In this document: positions 8,138 through 16,514 of the stretch, piece after piece | Numbering within the stretch: the first letter of the stretch is position 1 | Layout of the letters: every line of letters starts with the position of its first letter | Assembly (NCBI RefSeq): GCF_000331225.1 | Contig: NZ_ANFY01000003.1 | Span: 62,001-126,000 of the forward strand | DNA length: 64,000 nucleotides | DNA from: Sandarakinorhabdus sp. AAP62 | GTDB taxonomy: Bacteria; Pseudomonadota; Alphaproteobacteria; Sphingomonadales; Sphingomonadaceae | Direction of reading: 5' to 3' | Translations under genes and position numbers: made by a program | Notes under the pieces: model-generated | What the model was told of the DNA's origin: nothing | What the model saw: the letters and a program-made list of their open reading frames with translations, nothing else | The model's database searches: none

Positions 8138-10089
8138 GGCACGACCTGCGGCGGCTCCGGCGGTGCCGTCACGCTTTCATCCGGAATGTCGATCACCGGC
8201 GGCGGGTTGTTCGGCTCGCCGTTCAGATCGACGGTCATGCCTTCCATGTCGGCGGCCAGCGCCTCCATGTCGACTTCCACCGGTGCGACTTCCTCTTCCA
8301 CCTCGAGCCGGCCTTCGGCCTGCAGCGCGCGTTGCATGAAACCCTTCCACAGCCGCGCCGGCAGGCCGCCACCCACGATGCTCGCCGCCATCGGCGAATT
8401 ATCATCATTGCCCACCCAGATGCCCACGACCAGATCGCCGGCAAAGCCGATGAACAGCGCATCGCGGTGATTTTGCGTGGTGCCGGTCTTGCCCCAGGCC
8501 GGCATCGGCAGCCGCGCCGCATTGCCGGTGCCGTTGCGCACCACGGAAGAAAGCAATTGCATGATGTCGGCGCGCACCGGCCAGCTGGCCTTCGTGTCTT
8601 CGGGCGGTGTCACCTTTTCCGGCCATGGATCAGCGCGCCACAGGCCGGTGGCCTTCACCGGATATTTGCCCAGCGCCACGGCGGCAAAGGCGCGTGTCAT
8701 GTCGATCAGCGGGATCGGCGTGGTGCCCAGCGCCATCGCCGGATAGATGCTCACCCCGCCGTCGATGCCCAGTTTCTTCACCTGGGCGGCCACGGCGGAA
8801 ATCCCCACTTCCTGCGCCAACTTCACCGCGGCGATGTTGGAACTGGCAGCAAAGGCGGTGGCCAGGCTGATGGTGCCGCGGAAGCGCAGATCATCATTCT
8901 TGGGCGCATAACATTCGCCCGGCTGCTGGCCCGGCTCGCAGATTTCGATGGGCTCATCGACAATGGTGTCGCCCGGCTTCTTGCCGGCCTCCAGCGCCGC
9001 CAGATAGACGAACAGCTTGAACGAAGAGCCCGGCTGGCGCTGCGCCTGGGTGGCGCGGTTGAAGCTGCTGGCCTTGTAATCCGTGCCGCCCACCATGGCG
9101 ACCACGCGGCCATCCAGCCGCATCGCCACCAGCGCCGCCTGGCTCACGTTCAAACCGCCGGCACGGGCGAGACCATCCTTCACGATATCCTCGGCGATCT
9201 TCTGCAGCCTGGGATCGAGCGTCGTCTTCACGACAATCTCGCCATAATCGGCTTCGGTCGCCTCGCGCGCCTGCGGCAGCACCCAATCGGCGAAATAGCT
9301 GCCGGTAGGCAAACTCTTGCGGCCGGGGCGATAGGCGGCCGGGCGCGCGGCCTTGGCCTGCGCCGCCGTGATCACACCGGTTTCCACCATGGCCGCCAGC
9401 ACCTGCGCGGCGCGCTCGTTTGCCTGCTTCAAGTGGCGCGAAGGGGCCAGCCGAGACGGGGCCTGCACGAGACCGGCCAGCAAGGCGGCTTCGCCCAGCG
9501 ACAATTGCTCGGGCGCCTTGTCAAAATAGGTGCGCGCGGCCGCGCGGATGCCATAGGCGCCATCGCCGAAATAGACCGAGCTCAGGTAATTCTGCAGGAT
9601 CTCGTCCTTGCTCAGCCGCGCCTCCAGATAGAGCGCGATGATGATCTCCTGCAGCTTGCGCTTGATCGACCGTTCCGACGAGAGGAAGCTGGTCTTGGCC
9701 AATTGCTGGGTCAGCGTCGATCCGCCCTGGCGCACGCCGCCGGCCTGGGCATTGGTCACCAGCGCCCGGAAGATGCCGATCGGATCAATGCCCCAATGGT
9801 CCTTGAAGCGGCGATCCTCGATGGCGATGAAGGCCGCCGGCACATGCTTTGGCAGCTGCGCGATCTTCACCGGCTCTTCCTTGTAATCGCCGCGCCGGGC
9901 AATCGGCTTGCCGTTCATGTCGGTGATGATCAGGCTGGGCTGCTTGGCCGGTTCCAGCGCGCGGCCCAGCGGGGCGGTGGCCACCAGCCACAGCAGCAAC
10001 AGGCCGAACAATCCCAATATTCCGCCGGCAATCCACCAGCGATACGGGCGCACCCGCTGCCAGGAAAGGCTGACGGGCAGGCCGGCCAT
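8125..10089 (-). CDS. Class A penicillin-binding protein (transglycosylase/transpeptidase, PBP1A type)
   Basis: A 654-residue bifunctional peptidoglycan synthase. After a cytoplasmic start and one membrane anchor (WWIAGGILGLFGLLLLWLV) comes the GT51 domain with the catalytic Glu in AIEDRRFKDHWGID, then GGSTLTQQLAK and the RKLQEIIIALYLE helix. The transpeptidase domain has SxxK as PGSSFKL, SxN as SSNIAAV and KTG as WGKTGTT. The tail is acidic and proline-rich. The ATG at 10089 overlaps the stop of prfC (TGATG), supporting that start over the longer frame to 10158, which would run inside prfC. It probably shares the prfC transcript. Confidence 0.93.
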   Translation of the reverse strand: MAGLPVSLSWQRVRPYRWWIAGGILGLFGLLLLWLVATAPLGRALEPAKQPSLIITDMNGKPIARRGDYKEEPVKIAQLPKHVPAAFIAIEDRRFKDHWGIDPIGIFRALVTNAQAGGVRQGGSTLTQQLAKTSFLSSERSIKRKLQEIIIALYLEARLSKDEILQNYLSSVYFGDGAYGIRAAARTYFDKAPEQLSLGEAALLAGLVQAPSRLAPSRHLKQANERAAQVLAAMVETGVITAAQAKAARPAAYRPGRKSLPTGSYFADWVLPQAREATEADYGEIVVKTTLDPRLQKIAEDIVKDGLARAGGLNVSQAALVAMRLDGRVVAMVGGTDYKASSFNRATQAQRQPGSSFKLFVYLAALEAGKKPGDTIVDEPIEICEPGQQPGECYAPKNDDLRFRGTISLATAFAASSNIAAVKLAQEVGISAVAAQVKKLGIDGGVSIYPAMALGTTPIPLIDMTRAFAAVALGKYPVKATGLWRADPWPEKVTPPEDTKASWPVRADIMQLLSSVVRNGTGNAARLPMPAWGKTGTTQNHRDALFIGFAGDLVVGIWVGNDDNSPMAASIVGGGLPARLWKGFMQRALQAEGRLEVEEEVAPVEVDMEALAADMEGMTVDLNGEPNNPPPVIDIPDESVTAPPEPPQVVPQSL

Positions 10090-11687
10090 CAGGCGCGTTC
10101 CCTGGTGGCGGAGAATTTGATGTCGGGGAAACGACCGGTCACGAAGTTCAATTCCCAATTGTCGCGTGCCAGGAACACCGGTGCTCCGTCGCGATCTTCG
10201 GCCATGGCGCTGCGATGCTCATCCACGAATGCCTTCATGGCCGCAGCCGTGCCGGAAATCCAGCGCGCGGTTTCATAGGGGGACGGCTCGAAGCTGGCCG
10301 CCACGCGATATTCGGCCTCCAGCCGACTGATCAGCACTTCCAGCTGCAACTGGCCAACCACGCCAACGATCCACTGGCTGCCGATCGCCGGCTTGAACAA
10401 CTGCGTCACGCCTTCTTCCGCCATGTCGGTGAGCGCGGTTTTCAGCTGTTTCGATTTGGTCGGATCATCCAGCCGCACGCGGCGCAGGATTTCGGGGGCG
10501 AAATTGGGAATGCCGGTGAAGGTGACATCATCTTTCTCCACCAACGAATCCCCCACGCGCAGCACGCCGTGGTTGGGAATGCCGATGATGTCGCCGGGGA
10601 AGGCCTCGTCGGCGATCTCGCGGTCCTGCGCGAAGAAGAAGATCGGCGAGTTGATGGCGATCAGCTTGCCGGTGGCCATCTGCTTCAGCTTCATGCCGCG
10701 CCGGAAGCGGCCAGAGGCCAGCCGCAGGAAGGCGATGCGGTCGCGATGCTGCGGATTCATGTTGGCCTGCACCTTGAACACGAAGCCGGACACCTGGGTG
10801 CCATCCGGGTCCACCGCCGCCGGCAGCGCCGGTTGCGGGCGCGGAGACGGCGCCATGGCGGCAATCGCGTCAATGAGGTCAACCACGCCGAAATCCTTCA
10901 GCGCCGAACCGAAGATCACTGGGGTGAGCGAGCCAGCGCGATATTTCTCGATATCCAGATCGGAATAGCCACCCTCGGCCAGTTCCGCCTGTTCGCGCAG
11001 GCGGCCCGCCATCGGCCCGGCCAGCGCATCGATGCGCGGATCATCGAGGCCATCGACATCGATCACGTCACCGGCCAACCGGCTGTCGCTGCCATCAGGC
11101 CTGTGGAAACGCTTGCGCTTGAGGTCATAGAGACCAGTGAACTCGCCGCCCAGCCCGGCTGGCCAGTTCAGTGGCGCCACATCCAGTTGCAGCATGTCGG
11201 CCACTTCGTCGAGCAGGTCGAACGGGTCGCGGCCTTCGCGATCCACCTTGTTGATGAAGGTGATGATCGGCACGTCGCGCAGACGGCAGACCTCGAACAA
11301 TTTGCGCGTCTGTGCCTCGATGCCCTTGGCGGCATCGATCACCATCACCGCGCTGTCGACAGCGGTGAGCGTGCGATACGTGTCTTCGGAGAAATCCTCG
11401 TGGCCCGGCGTGTCGAGCAGGTTGAAGGTGACGCCGCCGCGCTCGAACGTCATCACGGATGACGTGACGGAGATGCCGCGCGCCTGCTCGATCTTCATCC
11501 AGTCAGACCGCGCGCGGCGGTTCTGGCCACGGGCGCGCACTTCGCCGGCGGCATGGATGGCGCCGCCGAACAGCAGCAGTTTTTCGGTCAATGTCGTCTT
11601 GCCGGCATCGGGGTGCGAGATGATCGCGAAGGTGCGCCGGTTCTTCACCGGGTTCGACGACAGCAAGGCAGAAGCGGGAGCGGACAT
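10089..11687 (-). CDS. prfC: Peptide chain release factor 3 (RF3)
   Basis: A 532-residue translational GTPase that recycles class I release factors from the ribosome. G1 is SHPDAGKTT (about residues 25-33), the switch II motif is DTPGHEDFSED, G4 is NKVDREGRD, and domain II and III signatures such as GDIIGIPNHG and QLQLEVLISRLEAEY follow. Length is typical. It is followed without a gap by the penicillin-binding protein gene, whose start overlaps its stop. Confidence 0.96.
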   Translation of the reverse strand: MSAPASALLSSNPVKNRRTFAIISHPDAGKTTLTEKLLLFGGAIHAAGEVRARGQNRRARSDWMKIEQARGISVTSSVMTFERGGVTFNLLDTPGHEDFSEDTYRTLTAVDSAVMVIDAAKGIEAQTRKLFEVCRLRDVPIITFINKVDREGRDPFDLLDEVADMLQLDVAPLNWPAGLGGEFTGLYDLKRKRFHRPDGSDSRLAGDVIDVDGLDDPRIDALAGPMAGRLREQAELAEGGYSDLDIEKYRAGSLTPVIFGSALKDFGVVDLIDAIAAMAPSPRPQPALPAAVDPDGTQVSGFVFKVQANMNPQHRDRIAFLRLASGRFRRGMKLKQMATGKLIAINSPIFFFAQDREIADEAFPGDIIGIPNHGVLRVGDSLVEKDDVTFTGIPNFAPEILRRVRLDDPTKSKQLKTALTDMAEEGVTQLFKPAIGSQWIVGVVGQLQLEVLISRLEAEYRVAASFEPSPYETARWISGTAAAMKAFVDEHRSAMAEDRDGAPVFLARDNWELNFVTGRFPDIKFSATRERA

Positions 11688-11730
11688 GGCCGCGCTCCAT
11701 GGCGGCTTTGTCGCGCTCCCGCAAGCAGCG

Positions 11731-12516
11731 TCAGGCAGTCACACGCCGCAACTGCGCTTGCCGCCGCCGCATACTGACACCGGTCAGGCCAAAGCCCGCG
11801 ATCAGCATGGCCCAGCTGGTCGGTTCCGGCACCGCCGTGGCACCCGGGAGGATTTCCCAATTGAAGCTTTGCACGCCAAAGGCTTCGCGGGGGTTGCTGC
11901 CAGTGCTCACCCATTGGATATTGAACAGGGTCACCGTGTGCGTGCCGGCGCCAAAGCCGATCGAGCCGCCGCCCTCGAAGAAGGGATCGACGTCATCGAG
12001 CAGATAGCCGGCATTGTAGGACTGGCCGCTGAGGCTGGTGCCGAGGAAGAAGCCGTTGACGCCAAAGGTGCTGATGCCTTTGACCAGTTCGTGGGCAATC
12101 CTGTAGTTGTAGGTAAAGGTGCCCGGCGCATCGAGCGTGAAGGTGTAGCTCCAGTTCGGCTTGAGTGCGTCGTTGGCCACATAGCCGCCGCCGCCGCCCT
12201 CGGACGCAAAGCCCCAATTGGCACCGAATGAACCCTTGCTGGCCGATTCCCAGGTGGCGCCGGCATTGCCATAGCTATAGCGGCGCTGCACGCCCTGGAT
12301 ATTGGCGCCCAGCGCTTCGGCCTGGCTGTTCGCGTTGTAGGTAACGCCGGGGTTCAGCGCGGCCCAATTGTCCTGCGAAAGATTGCCCAGCGTCACCACG
12401 TCGTTCATCTTCACGCTGCTCTGCCACTGCACGCCACCAGAAACGGCCGTCACCAGCGCGGCGGCCGGTGCAGAGGCCAACAGGCCGGTCAGCGCCAGGA
12501 TCATCGTCGTCTTCAT
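11731..12516 (-). CDS. PEPxxWA-CTERM secreted protein
   Basis: A 261-residue secreted protein. The ATG at 12516 is chosen because a GGGG stretch lies 8 nt upstream; the in-frame ATG two codons earlier is too close to it. A signal peptide (MKTTMILALTGLLASAPAAA) precedes a Gly/Ser/Asn-rich beta domain with a GGGGGY segment. The tail VPEPTSWAMLIAGFGLTG plus MRRRQ is the exosortase sorting signal, nearly identical to that of the protein at 2248-2874, although the mature parts are unrelated by eye. The function is unknown. Confidence 0.85.
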   Translation of the reverse strand: MKTTMILALTGLLASAPAAALVTAVSGGVQWQSSVKMNDVVTLGNLSQDNWAALNPGVTYNANSQAEALGANIQGVQRRYSYGNAGATWESASKGSFGANWGFASEGGGGGYVANDALKPNWSYTFTLDAPGTFTYNYRIAHELVKGISTFGVNGFFLGTSLSGQSYNAGYLLDDVDPFFEGGGSIGFGAGTHTVTLFNIQWVSTGSNPREAFGVQSFNWEILPGATAVPEPTSWAMLIAGFGLTGVSMRRRQAQLRRVTA

Positions 12517-12756
12517 TGTCATTTCCCCGCAAATTTCGCCGGCACATCAGGGATTTGGCGCGCCGTACAGATCAATGACGGCTCGATAGCAGCAGCTGCC
12601 GCTGCACCGAAAGATGCGCCGGTGTGCGCCAAACGGCGCAACGGTTGCGCAACCTCTGCAACCAATACTGCAACACTTTCTTAACCAGTTGCGCGATGGG
12701 CTTTTCAACGCCGGCATTTGTGGATAAGTTTTTCCGCAGCGTTGAAGTGGGGGCTG

Positions 12757-13668
12757 GTGGCGCAGGTGCGGGATTTCGGTGACAAGCTGACGCTGGTGCT
12801 AAAGGCGCTATCGATCAGCCGGGCGCGGCTTGCAGTCGCGGCCGGTGTGGACAAATCGCTGGTCGGCCGCTGGTGCGCCGGCACCTATGCGCCCGCCGCC
12901 CACAATCTGGAACGCATCACCCAGACCATTGCCGAACGGCTGCCGCATTTCACCATGCATGATTGGGATCGCAGCATCGGCGACCTGGCCGCCCGGCTGG
13001 GGGTGGACGTGGCGCAGCCAGCAACCGCCGGCCCCGATCAGCTGATCATCCCGATTCCACCAGCCACCGGTGCTGCCACCCGGGCACGGGCGGCCGATCT
13101 GGAAGGCTTCTGGCGGGTGATCTATTCCGCCGGCGTCAACGAGATGCCCGACATGTTCGTGCAATCCTATGGCATGATCCGGCTGGAGGCAGATGGTCAT
13201 CTGTCGTGCCGGGCCGGCATCTTCGATGCGTTCGTCGAAGGCTCGGCCATATTGGTCAACAATCAGCTGTTCCAGATCGCCATCAATCCGGCGCGCGGCA
13301 CGCTTTCACTGGCGCTGTTCAACTGTGCTGCCGAAGGCAAGGCGCAGACCATGGATGGCATCACCCTGTCGTGCCGGGATGGCCTGGGCGGCACGCCGAT
13401 GGCATCGCCCTGCTTCAGCGAACGGGTCGCCGATCTGTCGGGCGACATGGCGGCGGACAATCGCCGCTTTGCTGCCCTGTGCACGCAGCATCCGGTGTTG
13501 CCTGAAGGCGCGGTGCCGCCACACATCCGCGATCATCTGGTGCGCAATGCCGGTCGGGCCGCGGCGGCAGCGGGCGGCGATCTGCTGGTGATGATGCCGC
13601 ATCTGCGCTCCCTGGCACGGGCCAGCACCAGTGACACCGCCCACCCGGCCCTGCGCGTGGTTTCCTGA
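12757..13668 (+). CDS. Helix-turn-helix (XRE-like) protein of unknown function
   Basis: About 303 residues. The N-terminus (LTLVLKALSISRARLAVAAGVDKSLVGRWCAGTYAP, roughly residues 10-45) has the layout of an XRE/Cro helix-turn-helix with the recognition helix around SLVGRWCAG. The remaining 230 residues have no domain I recognise; they contain LEGFWRVIYSAGVNEMP and a beta-rich stretch that could be a ligand or sensor fold. The GTG at 12757, after a G-rich stretch, is my best start; a TTG at 12718 and a GTG at 12766 are also in frame. It stands alone after 240 bp without genes and is probably a regulator, targets unknown. Confidence 0.7.
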   Translation: MAQVRDFGDKLTLVLKALSISRARLAVAAGVDKSLVGRWCAGTYAPAAHNLERITQTIAERLPHFTMHDWDRSIGDLAARLGVDVAQPATAGPDQLIIPIPPATGAATRARAADLEGFWRVIYSAGVNEMPDMFVQSYGMIRLEADGHLSCRAGIFDAFVEGSAILVNNQLFQIAINPARGTLSLALFNCAAEGKAQTMDGITLSCRDGLGGTPMASPCFSERVADLSGDMAADNRRFAALCTQHPVLPEGAVPPHIRDHLVRNAGRAAAAAGGDLLVMMPHLRSLARASTSDTAHPALRVVS

Positions 13669-13811
13669 CATCACGGCCCGCGCCTGACGGCGATCTGTTG
13701 CAATCGGGAGACAGGCGAAGGCTGCGACGCCGCGCCACCGTCATTCTGCCCTTTTCAGCGACGTGCCAATCAGGTTAATCTTCGTTGCGTGGCAAGAGAG
13801 GGAAAGACGCG

Positions 13812-14858
13812 TTGCTGATCAAGGCTCTGGCTCGAACACTTCTGATGCTGGTGGCGCTGTGGGCGCCATCTGCCTTTGCTGCCAGCCTTTATTCCGCGCC
13901 GCGCTATGCCGCCATCCTGATCGATCATGGCACCGGCGAAGTGCTCTACGCCCGCCGTGCCGATGAAATCCGCTATCCAGCCTCCATCACCAAGGTGATG
14001 ACGCTCTATGTCGCCTTCGAGGAACTGGCTGCCGGCCGGTTGCAGCTGGATGACGATATCCGCATCTCGCGCCGGGCCTGGGGCCAGGCACCATCGAAAC
14101 TCGGCCTGAAAGTCGGCGCCAGGATCAGCGTGCGCGATGCCTTTGGCGTGATCGCCACCAAGAGCGCCAACGACATTTCCGTCGCGCTGGCCGAACATAT
14201 CAGCGGCAGCGAAGCCAAATTTGCCGACCGCATGACCACCACCGCCCGCCGGCTGGGCATGATGAACACGCGATTCTTCAATGCATCCGGCCTGCCCCAC
14301 GCCGAACACACCACCACGGCACGCGATATCGCCGTGCTGTCGCGCGCCATGCTGCGCGACTTTCCCGATCAATATCCGCTGTTTTCCAAGGCGCACTACC
14401 AGTATCGCGGCATGGCCGTGGCCAATCACAACCATCTGCTGCGCACCATGCCTGGCGTCGATGGCATCAAGACCGGCTTCACCAACGCCGCCGGCTTCAC
14501 CTTGGCCGCCTCCGCCGTCCGCGGTGAGCGCCGCCTGATCGCCGTGGTGCTGGGCGGCCCCAGCCGGCTCGGCCGCGACAACAACATGCAGGATCTGCTC
14601 AACATCGGCTTCGACGTGCTCGACAGCCGCCAGCGCGGCCAGCCCTTCACCGTCGCCAGCCGCTTTGCCGAGCCCGACGATCTGCCCGATGCCGTGATGG
14701 AAACCCTGGCCGGCGATGTCGCTGCCCTTGATGGCGCTGTCGAGCAGCCCGCCCGCGCTGTGCAGGCCGTTGATGTCGCCGGCGCGATCAACACATTGGG
14801 CGATGCCGGCGTGAGCGGCGGCCGCAGCGGGGGCGGGGGCGGGCGTTCCCGCAACTAG
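13812..14858 (+). CDS. D-alanyl-D-alanine carboxypeptidase (class C low-MW PBP, S11 family)
   Basis: About 348 residues; it removes the terminal D-Ala from peptidoglycan stem peptides in the periplasm. A signal peptide (LLMLVALWAPSAFA) is followed by the three active-site motifs: SxxK as SITK, SxN as SAN and KTG as KTGFTNAAG. The C-terminus has an unusual Gly/Ser/Arg-rich end (GGRSGGGGGRSRN) instead of the amphipathic anchor helix of DacA. The TTG at 13812 is preferred because GAGAGGGA lies 8 nt before it; another TTG at 13785 is in frame. The stop is one base from ridA, implying one transcript. Confidence 0.9.
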   Translation: MLIKALARTLLMLVALWAPSAFAASLYSAPRYAAILIDHGTGEVLYARRADEIRYPASITKVMTLYVAFEELAAGRLQLDDDIRISRRAWGQAPSKLGLKVGARISVRDAFGVIATKSANDISVALAEHISGSEAKFADRMTTTARRLGMMNTRFFNASGLPHAEHTTTARDIAVLSRAMLRDFPDQYPLFSKAHYQYRGMAVANHNHLLRTMPGVDGIKTGFTNAAGFTLAASAVRGERRLIAVVLGGPSRLGRDNNMQDLLNIGFDVLDSRQRGQPFTVASRFAEPDDLPDAVMETLAGDVAALDGAVEQPARAVQAVDVAGAINTLGDAGVSGGRSGGGGGRSRN

Positions 14859-14859
14859 G

Positions 14860-15240
14860 ATGATCACACGCATTTCCAGCGGCGCGCCGTGGGAGGCGCT
14901 GGTTGGCTATTGCCGCGCCGTCGTCGCGCCACCGTTCGTGTTCGTCTCCGGCACCGTTGGCCGCAACCCCGACACCGGCGAACTGCCCGCCGACGTGGAA
15001 GGCCAATGCGCCAATGCCCTCACCATCATCGGCCGCGCGCTGCAAGCCGCCGGCACGGACTTCGCCCATGTCGTGCGCGTCACCTACTATGTGCCCCACC
15101 GCGCCGATTTCGAACCCTGCTGGCCGCAACTGCGCGACGCCTTCGGCGCCCACCCGCCGGCCAGCACGGTGATCTTCGCCGATCTTATCGATCCGGCGAT
15201 GAAGATCGAGATCGAGGTGACGGCCGCGCTGCCGGGGTGA
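14860..15240 (+). CDS. RidA family (YjgF/YER057c/UK114) deaminase
   Basis: A 126-residue RidA-type protein; these trimeric enzymes hydrolyse reactive enamine/imine intermediates such as 2-aminoacrylate. The family landmarks are visible: FVSGTVGRNPDTG, QCANALTIIGRAL, VVRVTYYVP and the C-terminal PASTVIFADLIDPAMKIEIEVTA. The usual substrate-binding Arg motif R-x-Y/F-V is represented by RVTYYV, but the exact subgroup is unclear. It starts directly behind the carboxypeptidase stop and is followed 11 nt later by a REP-A repeat that looks like its terminator. Confidence 0.9.
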   Translation: MITRISSGAPWEALVGYCRAVVAPPFVFVSGTVGRNPDTGELPADVEGQCANALTIIGRALQAAGTDFAHVVRVTYYVPHRADFEPCWPQLRDAFGAHPPASTVIFADLIDPAMKIEIEVTAALPG

Positions 15241-15251
15241 AGAAAAAGTGG

Positions 15252-15292
15252 GCCTCCGGCGGGCAGGGGCTGAGCCCCTGCACCCGCTTTCG
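15252..15292 (+). repeat. REP-A repeat, sense orientation, 3' of ridA
   Basis: A copy of the dispersed element that begins GCCTCCGGCGGGCAGGGG, folds as a GCAGGGGC/GCCCCTGC hairpin with a TGA loop, and ends CACCCGCTTTCG followed by GTTG. It starts 11 nt after the ridA stop, in the position and orientation of an intrinsic terminator. Confidence 0.9.
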
Positions 15293-15304
15293 TTGTTGGC
15301 AGCG

Positions 15305-15736
15305 CTAGAACGGCAATGGTGCGCGATCCGGCGCAACCCACTCCCGCCGCGCCGCAACGCTGAACAGCGTCTCACGCCGCCAATGCGCCAACAGCCAGTC
15401 CGACCGGCCCTGCGGCGACGCCATCAATGTGGCCAGCACGGAAGGCAGCGGCGCATACGGCCCCTGCACCGCCAGATGATGCGCCGCCGCTCGCAATGAG
15501 GCGATGGTGATGCTGTGATGATAGCCGCCGTCATCCGTGTTGGGTGTATTGGTCGCCTCGTTATAGCGGCTGATCAGCCGGCGCATCGCGTCATATTCGG
15601 CCAGCTCAGGCCGGTGCCGCAGCAACCACAAGGCCGCCGCGAAATGCCCCTCATGCGTCCAGTCCGCCTTGGGTAAGGAGCAATCAACCATGGCCCGCGC
15701 CAGGCGTTCGATCGCTTCGTCAGTCGTCAGTTTCAT
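15305..15736 (-). CDS. Conserved-looking hypothetical protein with HEGH and HHS motifs
   Basis: A 143-residue soluble protein I do not recognise by name. The start MKLTTDEAIER at 15736 follows a good ribosome site (GGAAGGGA); the longer frame to 15772 is unlikely. Features are an Asp/Trp/His block (KADWTHEGHFAAALWLLRH, about residues 23-41), RYNEATNTPN, and GGYHHSITIASLRAA. The paired histidines suggest metal or substrate binding, but this is only a suggestion. It lies downstream, on the same strand, of a terminator hairpin at 15774-15803 and a possible short leader ORF at 15827-15912. Confidence 0.7.
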   Translation of the reverse strand: MKLTTDEAIERLARAMVDCSLPKADWTHEGHFAAALWLLRHRPELAEYDAMRRLISRYNEATNTPNTDDGGYHHSITIASLRAAAHHLAVQGPYAPLPSVLATLMASPQGRSDWLLAHWRRETLFSVAARREWVAPDRAPLPF

Positions 15737-15773
15737 CGGATCGTCCCTTCCGTCAGACCGCCCGACCAGCACA

Positions 15774-15803
15774 AAAAACCCCGCCAGCCGGGCGGGGTTT
15801 TGT
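15774..15803. terminator. Strong bidirectional intrinsic terminator hairpin
   Basis: A run of A's, ACCCCGCC, loop AGCC, GGCGGGGT and a run of T's give an 8-9 bp GC stem with A/T tracts on both sides, so it can work in either direction. On the minus strand it lies 38 bp upstream of the hypothetical gene start at 15736, which is the geometry of an attenuator rather than of an operon end. Confidence 0.85.
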
Positions 15804-15826
15804 GGCTCTCGATGGCAGATGCCGGA

Positions 15827-15912
15827 CTATCCGGCCCTCGAACCCACCGCGCGCACCAACACCGCCGCATTGCTGCGGCCTTGTTGGGTGGACGAGATAG
15901 CCATCAGGTTCA
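15827..15912 (-). CDS. Candidate leader peptide (28 codons) upstream of terminator
   Basis: A short minus-strand ORF beginning MNLMAISSTQQGRSNAA and continuing with VLVRAVG before a TAG at 15827-15829. The stretch SNAAVLVRAVG resembles the branched-chain-amino-acid leader peptide IvbL (its SAAVVVVRVVVVVG part), although the Val/Leu density is much lower. A small inverted repeat (CCGGATAGTCCGG) and then the strong terminator at 15774-15803 follow. No convincing ribosome site is visible. It could be a real attenuation leader or a chance ORF. Confidence 0.3.
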
Positions 15913-15986
15913 TGGCGGCGGCCATAGCAGCGGGATGTGCCGGTTTCAAGAATGGCCGGCTTGGCCGGGAGTGAAAGAAACCAAGG

Positions 15987-16028
15987 GCCTCCGGCGGGCA
16001 GGGTCGCAGACCCTGCACCCGTTTGCAT
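15987..16028 (+). repeat. REP-A repeat, left arm of an inverted pair
   Basis: A copy with the GCAGGGTC/GACCCTGC hairpin and the tail CACCCGTTTGCAT. Together with the oppositely oriented copy at 16456-16496 it brackets the small gene at 16068-16391. This is one of only two copies that do not directly follow a recognised stop codon. Confidence 0.85.
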
Positions 16029-16067
16029 TCGGCTACGCTGGTTGGAGGATTGTCCGCCTGTGAGCCA

Positions 16068-16391
16068 TCAGCTGTGTATGCTTGGTTCGTCCGGCAATGT
16101 CTTCAAATAGGCAGCGACTGCTTGAACAGTCGCTGCACACGATTGACGCTCGACGGCCGTTGATGTCCCCAAGCCCATGTGTTCTGCCCTTACCCAGTCT
16201 AGATACACCATGGCCTCTTCGGCAGATTTTCCCTGCCTTAACATACCCACAACGTGAAGAAGGTAGTCGTCGTACTCATCGGCGCAGCCTTCAGGCCAAC
16301 CGCTGCCTGGTGCTCCCAAGCCGATTGGGTCCCACAACTCCCATCCGATATCCCGCAGGACCGAGAGCTTGATTGGTGGATGGCGGTTCAT
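16068..16391 (-). CDS. Small hypothetical protein bracketed by inverted REP-A repeats
   Basis: A 107-residue acidic soluble protein. The start MNRHPPIKLSVL is favoured over the longer frame to 16445 because the N-terminus then begins at the conserved-looking block LRDIGWELWDPIGLG. It continues with CADEYDDYLLHVVGMLRQG and YLDWVRAEHMGLG. The Trp/Asp-rich layout resembles small DUF1871-like or immunity-type proteins, but the match is weak. Base composition is less GC-rich at third positions than in its neighbours. Together with the flanking inverted repeats this suggests a recently acquired gene. No toxin partner is visible. Confidence 0.65.
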   Translation of the reverse strand: MNRHPPIKLSVLRDIGWELWDPIGLGAPGSGWPEGCADEYDDYLLHVVGMLRQGKSAEEAMVYLDWVRAEHMGLGTSTAVERQSCAATVQAVAAYLKTLPDEPSIHS

Positions 16392-16455
16392 CTTGGCCTT
16401 AAATCCCCCAAGTTCAGCCTCCGCCCCAACCCCGCCGTAGAGCACCGTCCGAAAA

Positions 16456-16496
16456 CGAAAGTGGGTGCAGGGGCTCAGCCCCTGCCCGCCGGAGGC
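16456..16496 (-). repeat. REP-A repeat, sense to the methyltransferase gene
   Basis: Full-length copy on the minus strand. It starts 18 nt after the stop at 16515; its tail reads CACCCACTTTCGTTTTC, so it has the features of a terminator for 16515-17246. Confidence 0.9.
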
Positions 16497-16514
16497 CCTT
16501 CTGCCTTCAAACCA

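Noticed and set aside
8134-10278. A 714-codon plus-strand frame
   Set aside because: Antisense shadow of the class A penicillin-binding protein, which has all its catalytic motifs.
15827-15870. GGGTTCGAGG, resembling a tRNA T-loop
   Set aside because: The flanking bases cannot form the T stem and no acceptor or anticodon stem is present.
15669-15974. A 101-codon plus-strand frame ending just before a REP-A copy
   Set aside because: Considered because REP-A usually follows a stop codon, but it runs through the terminator hairpin and the start of the opposite gene, and its composition is not protein-like.
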